A stretch of DNA of 64,000 nucleotides from Streptococcus sp. 29892. Its GTDB lineage: Bacteria > Bacillota > Bacilli > Lactobacillales > Streptococcaceae. Made by a program: the position numbers and the translations under genes. The notes under the pieces were generated by a model. It saw only the letters and a program-made list of their open reading frames with translations, had not been told where the DNA came from and did no database searches. Below are positions 45,809-54,190 of this stretch, one piece after another. The stretch spans positions 1,082,001-1,146,000 of the forward strand of contig NZ_CP118734.1 in the NCBI RefSeq assembly GCF_032594935.1, read 5' to 3'. How positions within the stretch are numbered: the stretch's first letter is position 1; each line of letters starts with the position of its first letter.

Positions 45809-46069
45809 CTATTTTTTAATGATTAGATTGATGGCTTGAGCAAGACGAGCTTCTTGTTCTTCAGGGTTTTCAGACGGATGAGCAATACAGTCTTGGACCT
45901 TCTGAGCAATGACCATTCCCATCATACTATTGATACTGGAACGAACAGCACTCAACTGAGTTACAATATCGATACACTCTTGATCTTCTTCAATCATTTT
46001 CTGGATGCCTCTGAGCTGACCTTCGGCCCGTTTCAAACGGTTAATCATCTTTTTCTTATCAGTATTCAT
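45809..46069 (-). CDS. cstR: CstR-type persulfide-sensing repressor (CsoR family)
   Basis: 86 residues, all-helical DUF156/CsoR fold ([21 protein letters not shown]). Two cysteines, Cys32 (ECIDIV) and Cys61 (QDCIAH). The CsoR copper ligand His four residues before the second Cys is Lys57 here. Cys-Cys without His is the signature of CstR, which forms disulfide or polysulfide crosslinks with reactive sulfur species rather than binding Cu(I). The divergent rhodanese and CoA-disulfide reductase support this. Promoter and operator overlap upstream. Confidence 0.85.
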   Translation of the reverse strand: MNTDKKKMINRLKRAEGQLRGIQKMIEEDQECIDIVTQLSAVRSSINSMMGMVIAQKVQDCIAHPSENPEEQEARLAQAINLIIKK

Positions 46070-46070
46070 A

Positions 46071-46105
46071 CCCTATATGGTACTGCTTGAAGTGAAAAAT
46101 GTCAA
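46071..46105 (-). promoter_or_regulatory. cstR promoter with operator-like dyad
   Basis: Minus-strand TTGACA (46100-46105), 17-bp spacer, TACCAT (46077-46082). The -10 is part of TACC-CTATAT-GGTA (plus strand 46069-46082), consistent with autorepression. Confidence 0.55.
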
Positions 46106-46114
46106 TTTTTTACC

Positions 46115-46163
46115 TTGACATCTTTTGAATTCCTTGATATATTTTAGATACCCCTAAGGGTAT
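46115..46163 (+). promoter_or_regulatory. Promoter and CstR operator of the rhodanese-coaD unit
   Basis: TTGACA (46115-46120), 17-bp spacer, TATATT (46138-46143). At +5 or so lies ATACCCCTAAGGGTAT (46148-46163), a dyad with C- and G-tracts as in CsoR/CstR operators. Confidence 0.75.
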
Positions 46164-46177
46164 AAAAAGGAGTAACA

Positions 46178-46501
46178 ATGTTTAAACAACTATTATCTGG
46201 AATTTTTTCAAACTCTGACAGTCTTCCGATAACTGATGTAGAACAAGCAATACAATCATCGAATGCTGTTTTGCTTGATGTCCGCGAAATTGACGAATTT
46301 GCTAGTGGTCATATTCCACAAGCTATCAACCAGCCCTTAAGTCAGCTTGACCAATTTAAAGGCGACAAAACCAAGAACTATCTTATCATTTGTCAATCTG
46401 GCATGCGTAGCCAACGGGCGACAGAATATCTAAAATCCCAAGGCTATCAAGCAATCAACGTTAAAGGCGGTATGAATGCCTGGACAGGAGGAATAGCATG
46501 A
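46178..46501 (+). CDS. Single-domain rhodanese (sulfurtransferase)
   Basis: 107 residues: one rhodanese domain, with LLDVREIDEFASGHIPQAIN and active-site Cys72 in IICQSGMRS. Transfers sulfane sulfur from persulfides to acceptors; with the reductase downstream (4-bp overlap) it would clear excess persulfide. Divergent from cstR and behind a CstR operator. SD AAGGAG upstream. No signal peptide, so cytoplasmic. Confidence 0.9.
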   Translation: MFKQLLSGIFSNSDSLPITDVEQAIQSSNAVLLDVREIDEFASGHIPQAINQPLSQLDQFKGDKTKNYLIICQSGMRSQRATEYLKSQGYQAINVKGGMNAWTGGIA

Positions 46502-48150
46502 AAATAATTATTGTAGGTGGTGTCGCTGGTGGTATGTCAGCAGCTACTCGTCTCCGTCGTCTGATGGAAGATGCTGAAATCATCGTTTTTGAGAAAGGAC
46601 CTTATGTTTCCTTTGCCAACTGCGGTTTACCTTATCATATTTCTGGAGAAATAGCAGAGCATGATAGCTTATTGCTTCAAACGCCAGAAAGTTTGAAACA
46701 ACGCTTCAATCTAGATGTCCGCCCCTTTCATGAAGTCATTAGTATCGATGCTGACAAGCAGACTGTCACAGTGAATACTCCAAGTGGACAAATCACAGAA
46801 AACTATGACAAATTGATTTTATCACCCGGCGCCAAACCTATCATTCCAAATCTATCTGGTATTGAAGAAGCAAACAATCTCTTTACTCTTCGGAATGTAC
46901 CTGATTTGGACAAGATTATGATTAAACTAGACCAGATCAAGTCTGGTCATGCTGTGGTAATTGGTGCTGGATTTATCGGTCTAGAGATGGCTGAAAACTT
47001 AGCTTTAAAAGGCTTGAAGGTGACACTTGTCGAACAGGCTCCCCATGTTTTGCCAACATTTGACCTAGAGATGGCTCGATATGTGGAAGCAGAGTTAACA
47101 AGTAAGGGTGTCGAGGTTATCACTGGGCAGTCTGTCACTGCTTTTCATGAAAAAGGACAGGTTCTAGAATTGTCAAATGGCCAACACTTGGCATCTGATG
47201 TGACCATTCTCTCAGTTGGAGTTGCCCCAGATAGTCAACTGGCTAAAAATACTGGGATTGAGTTAGGACTACGAGGAGGTATCCTTGTTGATCAGAACTA
47301 CCAAACCAGTCAAAAAAATATTTACGCCGTTGGGGATGCTATTGTCGTCAAGCAAGAAATTACTGGTCAAGACACCTTGATTTCTCTGGCTTCTCCTGCC
47401 AATCGTCAGGGACGACAGGTAGCGGATGTCATTGCTGGACTTGCTAGAAAAAATAAAGGTTCTATTGGAACAGCTATCGTTAAAGTCTTTGACCTAGCTG
47501 CCGCGTCAACTGGTTTAAGTGAACGTACTGTTCAATCACTCGGATATGAGCATGCCGTTATTCATACTACTGGAAAAGACCATGCTGGTTATTATCCTGG
47601 TGCGACTGATATTGTGCTGAAACTCATTTTCTCTCCAACTGACGGCAAAATTTTCGGTGCCCAGGCAGTCGGTCAAAAGGGAGTAGATAAGCGGATAGAT
47701 GTCCTTGCCACTGCTATCAAGGCTGGACTAACGATTTTTGATTTGCCTGAGCTTGAATTGACTTACGCTACGCCATTTGGCTCAGCCAAAGACCCTGTCA
47801 ATATGATTGGCTACGCTGCTATGAACATCGCAGAAGGGATTAGCCAAAACATCCAGTGGCACCAGTTAGATGAGGAGCTAGCAAACGGAAAAATCTTGCT
47901 TGATGTTCGTAATCCTGGCGAGGTAGCAAAGGGCCAGTTCAAGGAATTCATTCATATTCCTTTAGACCAACTCCGTGAGCGAATTGGAGAACTGGATGCT
48001 TCAAAAGAATACATTGTCAGCTGCCATAGTGGACTTCGTTCTTATATTGCCGAACGCATCTTGAAAGAAAAGGGTTTTGACGTTAAAAACCTAGATGGTG
48101 CCTATTCACTCTATAAGATGGCATTGCCTGAAAATATAATCCATCCATAA
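46498..48150 (+). CDS. CoA-disulfide/CoA-persulfide reductase with C-terminal rhodanese
   Basis: 550 residues. FAD-binding IIVGGVAGGMSAATRLRRL, active-site Cys42 in FANCGLPYHISG, NAD(P)H loop VVIGAGFIGLEMAE, FAD loop YAVGDAI, dimer domain about 330-450. The last about 90 residues are a second rhodanese (ILLDVRNPGEVAKGQ, Cys in VSCHSGLRS). Such fusions reduce CoA-persulfides using sulfur passed between the domains, as in the Enterococcus CstR regulon. ATG overlaps the upstream rhodanese stop by 4 bp; a strong terminator follows. Confidence 0.93.
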   Translation: MKIIIVGGVAGGMSAATRLRRLMEDAEIIVFEKGPYVSFANCGLPYHISGEIAEHDSLLLQTPESLKQRFNLDVRPFHEVISIDADKQTVTVNTPSGQITENYDKLILSPGAKPIIPNLSGIEEANNLFTLRNVPDLDKIMIKLDQIKSGHAVVIGAGFIGLEMAENLALKGLKVTLVEQAPHVLPTFDLEMARYVEAELTSKGVEVITGQSVTAFHEKGQVLELSNGQHLASDVTILSVGVAPDSQLAKNTGIELGLRGGILVDQNYQTSQKNIYAVGDAIVVKQEITGQDTLISLASPANRQGRQVADVIAGLARKNKGSIGTAIVKVFDLAAASTGLSERTVQSLGYEHAVIHTTGKDHAGYYPGATDIVLKLIFSPTDGKIFGAQAVGQKGVDKRIDVLATAIKAGLTIFDLPELELTYATPFGSAKDPVNMIGYAAMNIAEGISQNIQWHQLDEELANGKILLDVRNPGEVAKGQFKEFIHIPLDQLRERIGELDASKEYIVSCHSGLRSYIAERILKEKGFDVKNLDGAYSLYKMALPENIIHP

Positions 48151-48156
48151 GCAACT

Positions 48157-48190
48157 AACCTTCTGTGATTTTGGGTCCAGAAGGTTTTTT
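48157..48190 (+). terminator. Terminator of the persulfide operon
   Basis: AACCTTCTG / CAGAAGGTT stem with loop TGATTTTGGGTC and T6 tail. Confidence 0.85.
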
Positions 48191-48191
48191 C

Positions 48192-48239
48192 TTGACTTTT
48201 AATATGCAATATCTTACAATCTAGTTATTATTACTAGAT
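48192..48239 (+). promoter_or_regulatory. Promoter and 21-bp perfect dyad before DUF1836-hlyIII
   Basis: TTGACT (48192-48197), 17-bp spacer, TACAAT (48215-48220). Overlapping the -10 and covering +1 is ATCTAGT-TATTATT-ACTAGAT (48219-48239), a perfect dyad with 7-bp arms. No known operator matched from memory. Confidence 0.7.
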
Positions 48240-48258
48240 ATAAGAAGGTTGATAATCT

Positions 48259-48810
48259 ATGAAACATTCCCTCCCCTACTGGCATGAATTACCTGATTTG
48301 GACCTCTATTTAGACCAAGTTCTGCTCTATGTTAATCAAGTAGTCAATTCTCAGGAAAGCCTTGAACAGAAAAGTTTATACTCAATGAAAATCAACAGTA
48401 GCCTAGAAAACGAAGCCGATGATAGAACTGGGGTTCATCAAGGCAAGTTGACAACGGATAATGTTGATATTCGAAGAGTATTAACGGCTGCCATGATCAA
48501 TAACTATGTCAAACACAAGCAGCTCGAAAAACCTGTTAAGAAAAAATACCAGAAGCAGCAAGTGGCGCGCTTGATTGCCCTCACTATCTTAAAAAATGTC
48601 TTTTCCATTCAAGAAATCAGTCAGACCTTACATCTTCTTCTCCAGACAAACAGTTCTGAAACACTATACAATCATTTTGTTGACTGTATGCGAAACGAGG
48701 AAAATGAAGAAACACCTGACATCATTCGCTACGCTTGTCAATCCGTCAAACTCTACTACAAAACCCGTCAACTCACTGTTGAATTAGAAAGGAAATTTCA
48801 TGAATCCTAG
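48259..48810 (+). CDS. DUF1836 family protein, likely transcriptional regulator
   Basis: 183 residues, helical and charged. The N-terminal half includes TGVHQGKLTTDNVDIRRVLTAA-like helices compatible with a MerR-like HTH; a basic stretch (KPVKKKYQKQQVARL) lies in the middle. The family includes YkrK of Bacillus subtilis, which I recall as a repressor of the neighbouring htpX membrane-protease gene. Here the neighbour is a membrane protein too (hlyIII, overlapping by 11 bp), and the promoter carries a perfect dyad, so autoregulation is plausible. DNA binding is inference. Confidence 0.75.
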   Translation: MKHSLPYWHELPDLDLYLDQVLLYVNQVVNSQESLEQKSLYSMKINSSLENEADDRTGVHQGKLTTDNVDIRRVLTAAMINNYVKHKQLEKPVKKKYQKQQVARLIALTILKNVFSIQEISQTLHLLLQTNSSETLYNHFVDCMRNEENEETPDIIRYACQSVKLYYKTRQLTVELERKFHES

Positions 48811-49450
48811 TTTGAAATTAAGTCTAAAACTTTCATTTGGTGAAGAAGTCGCAAATAGTGTCACACATGCAGTTGGGGCCTTGCTTATGCTGATTTTACT
48901 CCCTATTACTGCTATTCATTCTTTTCAAGATTATAATGTGACAGCGGTAGTCGGCATGTCCATCTTTGTTATTAGCCTCTTCCTCATGTTCCTATCCTCT
49001 TCCATCTACCACTCCATGCCCTATGCTTCTACTCACAAGTACATCCTGAGGATTATCGACCATAGCATGATTTACATTGCCATCGCTGGGAGCTACACAC
49101 CTGTTGCCCTTTCCTTGGTCGGTGGTTGGTTGGGGTATCTAATTGTTGGTCTACAATGGGGATTAACTATTTTTGGTATTCTATACAAAATATTTGCCAA
49201 AAAAATCAATGAGAAATTCAGCCTCTTTCTCTATCTCTTTATGGGCTGGTTGGTTGTCTTTATCTTGCCAGCCATTCTTCAAAAGACTGGACTTGTTTTC
49301 GGCATTCTTATGCTGGCTGGTGGATTATCTTATACTATTGGAGCCCTCTTCTACGCCAAGAAAAAGCCCTACTTCCACATGATTTGGCATCTCTTTATTC
49401 TACTGGCTTCCGCACTACAATATATGGCCATTGTCTATTTTATGCTATAA
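48800..49450 (+). CDS. Hemolysin III family (PAQR/YqfA-like) membrane protein
   Basis: 216 residues, seven predicted helices. Family motifs: NSVTHAVGA with the first His, SSSIYHSMPY with Ser and His, HKYILRIIDHSMIYIAIAGSYTP with Asp, and a C-terminal MIWHLFILLAS His; together they form the zinc site of PAQR hydrolase-like receptors. The hemolysin name is historical; membrane-fluidity or lipid hydrolysis roles are suspected. Overlaps the DUF1836 gene by 11 bp. Confidence 0.9.
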   Translation: MNPSLKLSLKLSFGEEVANSVTHAVGALLMLILLPITAIHSFQDYNVTAVVGMSIFVISLFLMFLSSSIYHSMPYASTHKYILRIIDHSMIYIAIAGSYTPVALSLVGGWLGYLIVGLQWGLTIFGILYKIFAKKINEKFSLFLYLFMGWLVVFILPAILQKTGLVFGILMLAGGLSYTIGALFYAKKKPYFHMIWHLFILLASALQYMAIVYFML

Positions 49451-49451
49451 G

Positions 49452-49486
49452 AAAACAGCGTCTAGATTGTTCTAGAGGCTGTTTTT
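49452..49486. terminator. Bidirectional terminator between hlyIII and ydcF
   Basis: AAAACAGC-TCTAGA / TCTAGA-GCTGTTTT stem with TTGT loop, T-runs on both strands. Confidence 0.85.
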
Positions 49487-49487
49487 A

Positions 49488-50495
49488 CTACATTAAACTA
49501 ACTATCATACCAAGCAAGTAAAGGACTGACACGATTCCCAAAAATACCAAATGCGCCTTTCGGCTCATGACCACATAACCTACAAATTCACGAATGAAGG
49601 CATTAAGGCTAAAGTAAAATTTGGTTTTGGCGCCATAGCCGATACACTTGATTTTCAATTGTCGGGCCAATAGCAGAGCTCTGAAAACGTGATAGTAATT
49701 GGTTACAAGGGCAAATCGGCTGCCTGGTTTCATCAAGGCATAGGAGAATTTCAAATTTTCTTCTGTATTGGTCGATTGGTTTTCAATAATGATATCTCCC
49801 GCAGGGATACCCTGTTCCATAGCATAATTTGCCATTGCCTGTCCTTCTGCTATGATTTCATCAGGACCTTGTCCGCCTGACATGATCAGCTTGCTGCCAG
49901 GATGTTTCTGGTAAACCGCTATGCCTTTATCAATCCGAGAAGCCAAAAGTGGCGTCACCTTGTCACCAATCAAACCAGCTCCAAGAACCACCACATAATC
50001 AAGCTTCCCAGGGAAAAGATTGACCAAGTTGACAAAGCTAGATGTCGTATAAAGCATACTGATGATAATGGCATAGGACACTAAAAATCCAACATAGACA
50101 AACACTATATTGAAAAAACTGATAGCAGAAAGGGTGCTTGCTACAGACGGCGCGATAAAGAAATAGAAAGTTAAGCTGATAGCTAATCCTAACGATAAAA
50201 AGTTATGAAAACGGACACCTTCTCGCTTCAAAATCCGAAAACCGTTCAGATAGAGGGTAATCAGCAAGACAAATGGACCACTCAAGAAGGCTAGAGCCAA
50301 TACCATTGCCAGAGCGATTGCCAACAACCGCAAGATTTCATTCGTTTCTAAAATACCTGTTGAAACAATCCAAGCCAAAGCCCAGACGAGGATGTTCAAG
50401 ACAAAAAGAGAGATAAAAATCGACCGTCGCTCCCGGAAATAAAGAAGAGCAAACAATCCTACGGAAGCTAATAAAAGCCAGAAAAAGACTGTCAC
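49488..50495 (-). CDS. YdcF/DUF218 family membrane protein
   Basis: 335 residues. N-terminal half has about five helices; the soluble DUF218 domain follows: [51 protein letters not shown]. One more C-terminal helix. DUF218 proteins (SanA, ElyC, YdcF) are linked to envelope biogenesis or AdoMet binding; the role here is unknown. Overlaps rnhB by 4 bp; last gene of rbgA-rnhB-ydcF. Confidence 0.85.
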   Translation of the reverse strand: MTVFFWLLLASVGLFALLYFRERRSIFISLFVLNILVWALAWIVSTGILETNEILRLLAIALAMVLALAFLSGPFVLLITLYLNGFRILKREGVRFHNFLSLGLAISLTFYFFIAPSVASTLSAISFFNIVFVYVGFLVSYAIIISMLYTTSSFVNLVNLFPGKLDYVVVLGAGLIGDKVTPLLASRIDKGIAVYQKHPGSKLIMSGGQGPDEIIAEGQAMANYAMEQGIPAGDIIIENQSTNTEENLKFSYALMKPGSRFALVTNYYHVFRALLLARQLKIKCIGYGAKTKFYFSLNAFIREFVGYVVMSRKAHLVFLGIVSVLYLLGMIVSLM

Positions 50496-51271
50496 GACGA
50501 TTTCCCTCCTGCTAGCATGGACTTAATAGGCTCAAAGGTCTTACGGTGAATAGGCGTAATTCCTTGCTTGTTCAAGCCTTCCAAATGCTCTGCTGTTCCA
50601 TAACCTGCGTTTTTAGCAAAACCATAGCCAGAAAACTCCTTGTCATAGTCCGCCATCATCTTGTCCCGCGTCACCTTGGCAACGATTGAGGCTGCTGCGA
50701 TAGACAGGCTATTGGCATCTCCCTTGATGATGGAAGTTTGCGAAATAGGCGTATCCAGCTTCATGGCATCGATGAGCAGGTGGTCAGGTTTCTGGCTTAA
50801 TTTCCCCAAAGCCTCCAACATGGCTAACTTGGTCGCCTCGTAGATGTTGACCTGGTCGATAACAGCAGCATCTTTTATTCCCACACCGACTGCCACCGCT
50901 CGCTCCATGACCTCTTGGTAAATGGCCTCGTGCTTGGACTTAGGGATTTTTTTGGAGTCGTTGAGGTAGCGGATTTTACAACCCTTGGGCAAGATGACCG
51001 CCGCTGCCACCACAGGACCTGCTAGAGGCCCCCGACCGACTTCGTCGATTCCAGCGATAAACTCCATCCCATTTTCATAAAGGGCTTTTTCGTAACATAG
51101 CATAGCTTCTAAGCGGGCATCTTCTGCCGCTTCTTTTTCCAGCTCCTTTTGGCGTTTCTTGATGGCGGTCTGGACCCCTGCTCGCTCATCCTGAGATAGT
51201 TGGTCCCAGACTGGACTGTCCAGACTGTCTACCTGAGCCAGCAGAGCAGTCACTTCCTTAATCGTTGCCAT
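50492..51271 (-). CDS. rnhB: Ribonuclease HII
   Basis: Cleaves RNA 5' to ribonucleotide-DNA junctions, excising misincorporated ribonucleotides. 259 residues, with the Asp-Glu pair in [20 protein letters not shown] and further acidic ligands in [10 protein letters not shown] and the [13 protein letters not shown] segment. An N-terminal extension of about 65 residues is normal for Firmicutes. Overlaps rbgA by 14 bp. Confidence 0.96.
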   Translation of the reverse strand: MATIKEVTALLAQVDSLDSPVWDQLSQDERAGVQTAIKKRQKELEKEAAEDARLEAMLCYEKALYENGMEFIAGIDEVGRGPLAGPVVAAAVILPKGCKIRYLNDSKKIPKSKHEAIYQEVMERAVAVGVGIKDAAVIDQVNIYEATKLAMLEALGKLSQKPDHLLIDAMKLDTPISQTSIIKGDANSLSIAAASIVAKVTRDKMMADYDKEFSGYGFAKNAGYGTAEHLEGLNKQGITPIHRKTFEPIKSMLAGGKSS

Positions 51272-52109
51272 CTAAGTCACTCACCCTGTCTAATGTATAA
51301 GTGCCCAAGCGACCGTCCCGAACCTCCTTGACAAAGAGATTGTAAAAACGGTCATAATCATCACGGAAACCTAGTTTTCTTGTCCAGTCCATGATGAGTT
51401 CAGGCGTTTCCTGCTCCAAATCCATACCCTTAAACCGCTCTTCTAGGCGTTCTGGATAGTTTGCCTTGAAATAGTCCAGACCAAAAATGGTCACTTCATC
51501 CATTGGCAAGAGTTGGTCCTTGATAGCCCCAGTCAGAGCCAACTTGAGACCGACTTCTTGGTCTTCAAACTTAGGCCAGAGAATCCCTGGTGTATCAAGG
51601 ATTTCGAGGTCTTTGTTGGACTTGAGCCACTGTTGGCCTTTGGTTACACCTGGTTTGTTACCGACAACGGCAATCTTCTTCCCAGCCAGACGGTTCATGA
51701 GGGTGGATTTGCCTGCATTTGGAATACCGATAATCATGGTCCGCAAGGTTTCTTTTTGAATACCTCTCTCTCGGAGGCGTTCAATCTTGTCTTTCATCAG
51801 ACTCTTGGCTGCGTCGGTCACCTTTTTCACCGTCGCTTGTTCCTTTGAGTTGATTGCAAGGGTGCGAATTCCTTGACCTTCAAAGTAGCTCTGCCATTCT
51901 TTTGTACGAACAGGGTCTGCCAAATCAACCTTATTTAAAATCATAAGCTTGGGCTTATCACCAACAATTTTGGTCAACATGGGGTTTTGGCTGGATAGGG
52001 GCAGACGGGCATCGACTAAAATAGTCACGAAATCAACGTGCTTGATGTTCTCCTGTACCTGTCGACGAGCCTTGGACATGTGGCCCGGAAACCATTGAAT
52101 AATTGCCAT
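51258..52109 (-). CDS. rbgA: Ribosome biogenesis GTPase YlqF/RbgA
   Basis: Late 50S assembly GTPase. 283 residues from [16 protein letters not shown], with AAAGGAGG upstream. Circularly permuted motifs in order G4 (LNKVDLAD), G1 (GIPNAGKST), G3 (DTPG), plus a C-terminal helical domain. First gene of rbgA-rnhB-ydcF. The leader between promoter and gene contains an intrinsic terminator-like hairpin. Confidence 0.95.
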   Translation of the reverse strand: MAIIQWFPGHMSKARRQVQENIKHVDFVTILVDARLPLSSQNPMLTKIVGDKPKLMILNKVDLADPVRTKEWQSYFEGQGIRTLAINSKEQATVKKVTDAAKSLMKDKIERLRERGIQKETLRTMIIGIPNAGKSTLMNRLAGKKIAVVGNKPGVTKGQQWLKSNKDLEILDTPGILWPKFEDQEVGLKLALTGAIKDQLLPMDEVTIFGLDYFKANYPERLEERFKGMDLEQETPELIMDWTRKLGFRDDYDRFYNLFVKEVRDGRLGTYTLDRVSDLDGND

Positions 52110-52137
52110 GTAAAACCTCCTTTGTATTACTTCATTG

Positions 52138-52197
52138 AAAAAAGCCGTCAAACGGCTTGTTTTGTCCTATTATAGCAAAATTAAGACAGTTTGTCAT
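52138..52197 (-). promoter_or_regulatory. rbgA promoter followed at once by a terminator hairpin
   Basis: Minus-strand ATGACA (52192-52197), 17-bp spacer, TATAAT (52169-52174); start near 52162. Directly after it come AAGCCGT-TTG-ACGGCTT (52158-52142) and six T. Transcripts would end after about 25 nt unless terminator formation is prevented. About 28 bp separate this from the rbgA ATG. Confidence 0.6.
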
Positions 52198-52247
52198 ATT
52201 CATTGATAAATGAATATGAATAGTTGCTTATTAGGGGAACAAAAATA

Positions 52248-52293
52248 AAAATACCTACAATCTTCGTTTACATACTTAATTGTAGGTATTTAA
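52248..52293 (-). terminator. Terminator after the alcohol dehydrogenase gene
   Basis: Minus-strand AAATACCTACAAT / ATTGTAGGTATTT, 13 bp, T-rich tail. Confidence 0.85.
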
Positions 52294-52310
52294 ATTCTAA
52301 AATCTATTGG

Positions 52311-53462
52311 TTAAAACAATTCTTTATAAAAAGCGATGGTTTCTTCCAATGTTGGCATGAATGGGTTACCCGGTGCGCAGGCATCAATCAAGGCATTCTT
52401 AGATAGGTATTCAAAGTCAAACTCTTCTTCCTTGATGTCCAACTCTGTCAATTTCTTAGGAATACCAACTTTAGCCGACAATTCTTCAATTTGTGCAATA
52501 GCGTAGTCTGCACATTCCTCATCAGATTTACCTGCAATATCAAGTCCCAGTGCTTTAGCAACATCACGGAAGGCTGCAGGCACACGTTTGGCATTCTCAC
52601 GTTCGATGATTGGCAAAATCATAGCGCAGCAAACACCATGCGGCAGGTCATAAACAGCACCCAACTGGTGAGCCATTGAATGAACATAGCCTAAGCCAGC
52701 ATTATTGAAACTCATACCTCCAAGGAAAATAGCATGAACCATAGCTTCTCGAGCTTCGATATCCTGTCCATTCTCAACTGCACGAGGTAAGTACTCTTTA
52801 ATAAGCTCAATCGCACCCATAGAGAGTTTCTTAGTCACGCCATAAGCACCCGGTGTTACCAAAGCTTCAATAGCATGAGTTAGAGCATCCATACCTGTCG
52901 CTGCTGTCAGAGCCGCTGGTTTAGAGAGCATGAGTTCAGGGTCATTGACTGACATGACAGCCAAGCTATTTTTGTCTACCATAACCATTTTTACCTTACG
53001 TTCTTCATCGGTAATAACATAGTTAATGGTAATTTCAGCAGAGGTGCCCGCTGTTGTGTTGATAGCCACAACAGGCAAGCCAAGTTTTTCAGACTTATGC
53101 AAACCTTCATAGTCTTGTGGCTTACCACCATTGGTTGCCATAATAGAAATACAGCTTGCCGCATCTTGAGGGGATCCGCCACCAACTGAGATGATGAAAT
53201 CACAGTCATTTTCTTGAAGAGTAGCTAGTCCATCATAAACATTTTTACAGGTTGGGTTTGGATCAACCTGACTGAATACTACATAGTTTACTCCTGCTTC
53301 ATCCAGAGGCTTGGTTACCTTAGGAAGAATATCGCTAGTGCGGATAAATTCATCCGTTACAAGCAGAGCCTTCTTATAACCCAAATCCTTAACGTAACCA
53401 CCGATTTCATTGACACAACCGCGACCAATCAAGTTGACCGCTGGGACGTAAAATGTTGCCAT
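52311..53462 (-). CDS. Iron-containing alcohol dehydrogenase
   Basis: 383 residues, group III metal-dependent ADH (AdhB / 1,3-propanediol dehydrogenase-like). NAD-binding GGGSPQDAASCISI, metal ligands along DALTHAIEALVT and HSMAHQLGAVYDLPHGVCCA. Start ATG at 53462 with AGGAGG 6 nt upstream; a TTG two codons earlier is less likely. Interconverts short-chain aldehydes and alcohols in mixed-acid fermentation; substrate not predictable. Promoter has a cre-like site at +1. Monocistronic. Confidence 0.92.
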   Translation of the reverse strand: MATFYVPAVNLIGRGCVNEIGGYVKDLGYKKALLVTDEFIRTSDILPKVTKPLDEAGVNYVVFSQVDPNPTCKNVYDGLATLQENDCDFIISVGGGSPQDAASCISIMATNGGKPQDYEGLHKSEKLGLPVVAINTTAGTSAEITINYVITDEERKVKMVMVDKNSLAVMSVNDPELMLSKPAALTAATGMDALTHAIEALVTPGAYGVTKKLSMGAIELIKEYLPRAVENGQDIEAREAMVHAIFLGGMSFNNAGLGYVHSMAHQLGAVYDLPHGVCCAMILPIIERENAKRVPAAFRDVAKALGLDIAGKSDEECADYAIAQIEELSAKVGIPKKLTELDIKEEEFDFEYLSKNALIDACAPGNPFMPTLEETIAFYKELF

Positions 53463-53494
53463 AGACAACCTCCTGTAAGATTTATAGTAGTTAA

Positions 53495-53544
53495 TGACAT
53501 TGTTTTCTTTATGTTATTATACTATAAACATCAGATATATTCAA
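53495..53544 (-). promoter_or_regulatory. adh promoter with cre-like site
   Basis: Minus-strand TTGAAT (53539-53544), 17-bp spacer, TATAAT (53516-53521). TGACATTGTTTTCT (plus strand 53495-53508) matches the cre consensus with two mismatches and begins at about +1. Confidence 0.5.
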
Positions 53545-53631
53545 CTATTATGTGACGTTTTTAACAAAATAAAATGATATCTAAAACTCCTAATCTTGCT
53601 TGCAATCACATCAAATTTCATTCTGATTTAC

Positions 53632-54180
53632 TCAGCTGGCAATTTGAAATATCCCTGTCCAGTTTGCAAAGGCTTCCTTACGCATTTTTTCAATTTCTAC
53701 TCGGAAAGCTTGGACAAGACTGGCACGATTGAAGGATGGAGCTATTTTGTGTCTATCTGTCATCACTTTTTGAACTAGAATTTCTACCTCTTCCCCATCC
53801 CTAATTCCTATATTCCAAAGTTCTTGTAGAACACTTGTATGAAACTGTTTCTCGTATTCTTTCATAGCCTCAATAGTCCAGTAATATTCACTACTTTCAT
53901 CTTTTAACCATTTCCAAACCAAATCAGCTTTCTTAGACTTTGGCTTTTCTACTTCACAGGCCTGACACAACAATAACTGGTTGGACATGCTTTCTACATG
54001 AAACCATTTCCCTGAAACAATCGGAACATTTTTTACTCCACAAGTGCTGTGGCAGCGCCAGCAAAAAGGATTTAATGTTTCAGTATTCTTTAAAATACCT
54101 AAGTCCAGCAATTGGTCCGACCAATATTCTACAACTGACAAGAGGTTTGTCGTTTTCTTATTCCAAATAAACATGTTCAT
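53632..54180 (-). CDS. Unknown protein with Cys/His zinc-knuckle motifs
   Basis: 182 residues, soluble. Metal-type motifs: CWRCHSTCG near residue 40 and CQAC near residue 73, reminiscent of an HNH/zinc-ribbon surround, but no HNH catalytic histidines are evident. Low hydrophobicity, no signal peptide. It starts 10 bp after the 54191 gene stop, so the two form an operon reading away from the S24 repressor gene. No family recognised. Possible roles (DNA- or RNA-linked stress protein) are only inferred from the regulator. Confidence 0.75.
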   Translation of the reverse strand: MNMFIWNKKTTNLLSVVEYWSDQLLDLGILKNTETLNPFCWRCHSTCGVKNVPIVSGKWFHVESMSNQLLLCQACEVEKPKSKKADLVWKWLKDESSEYYWTIEAMKEYEKQFHTSVLQELWNIGIRDGEEVEILVQKVMTDRHKIAPSFNRASLVQAFRVEIEKMRKEAFANWTGIFQIAS

Positions 54181-54190
54181 ATCTACCTTT

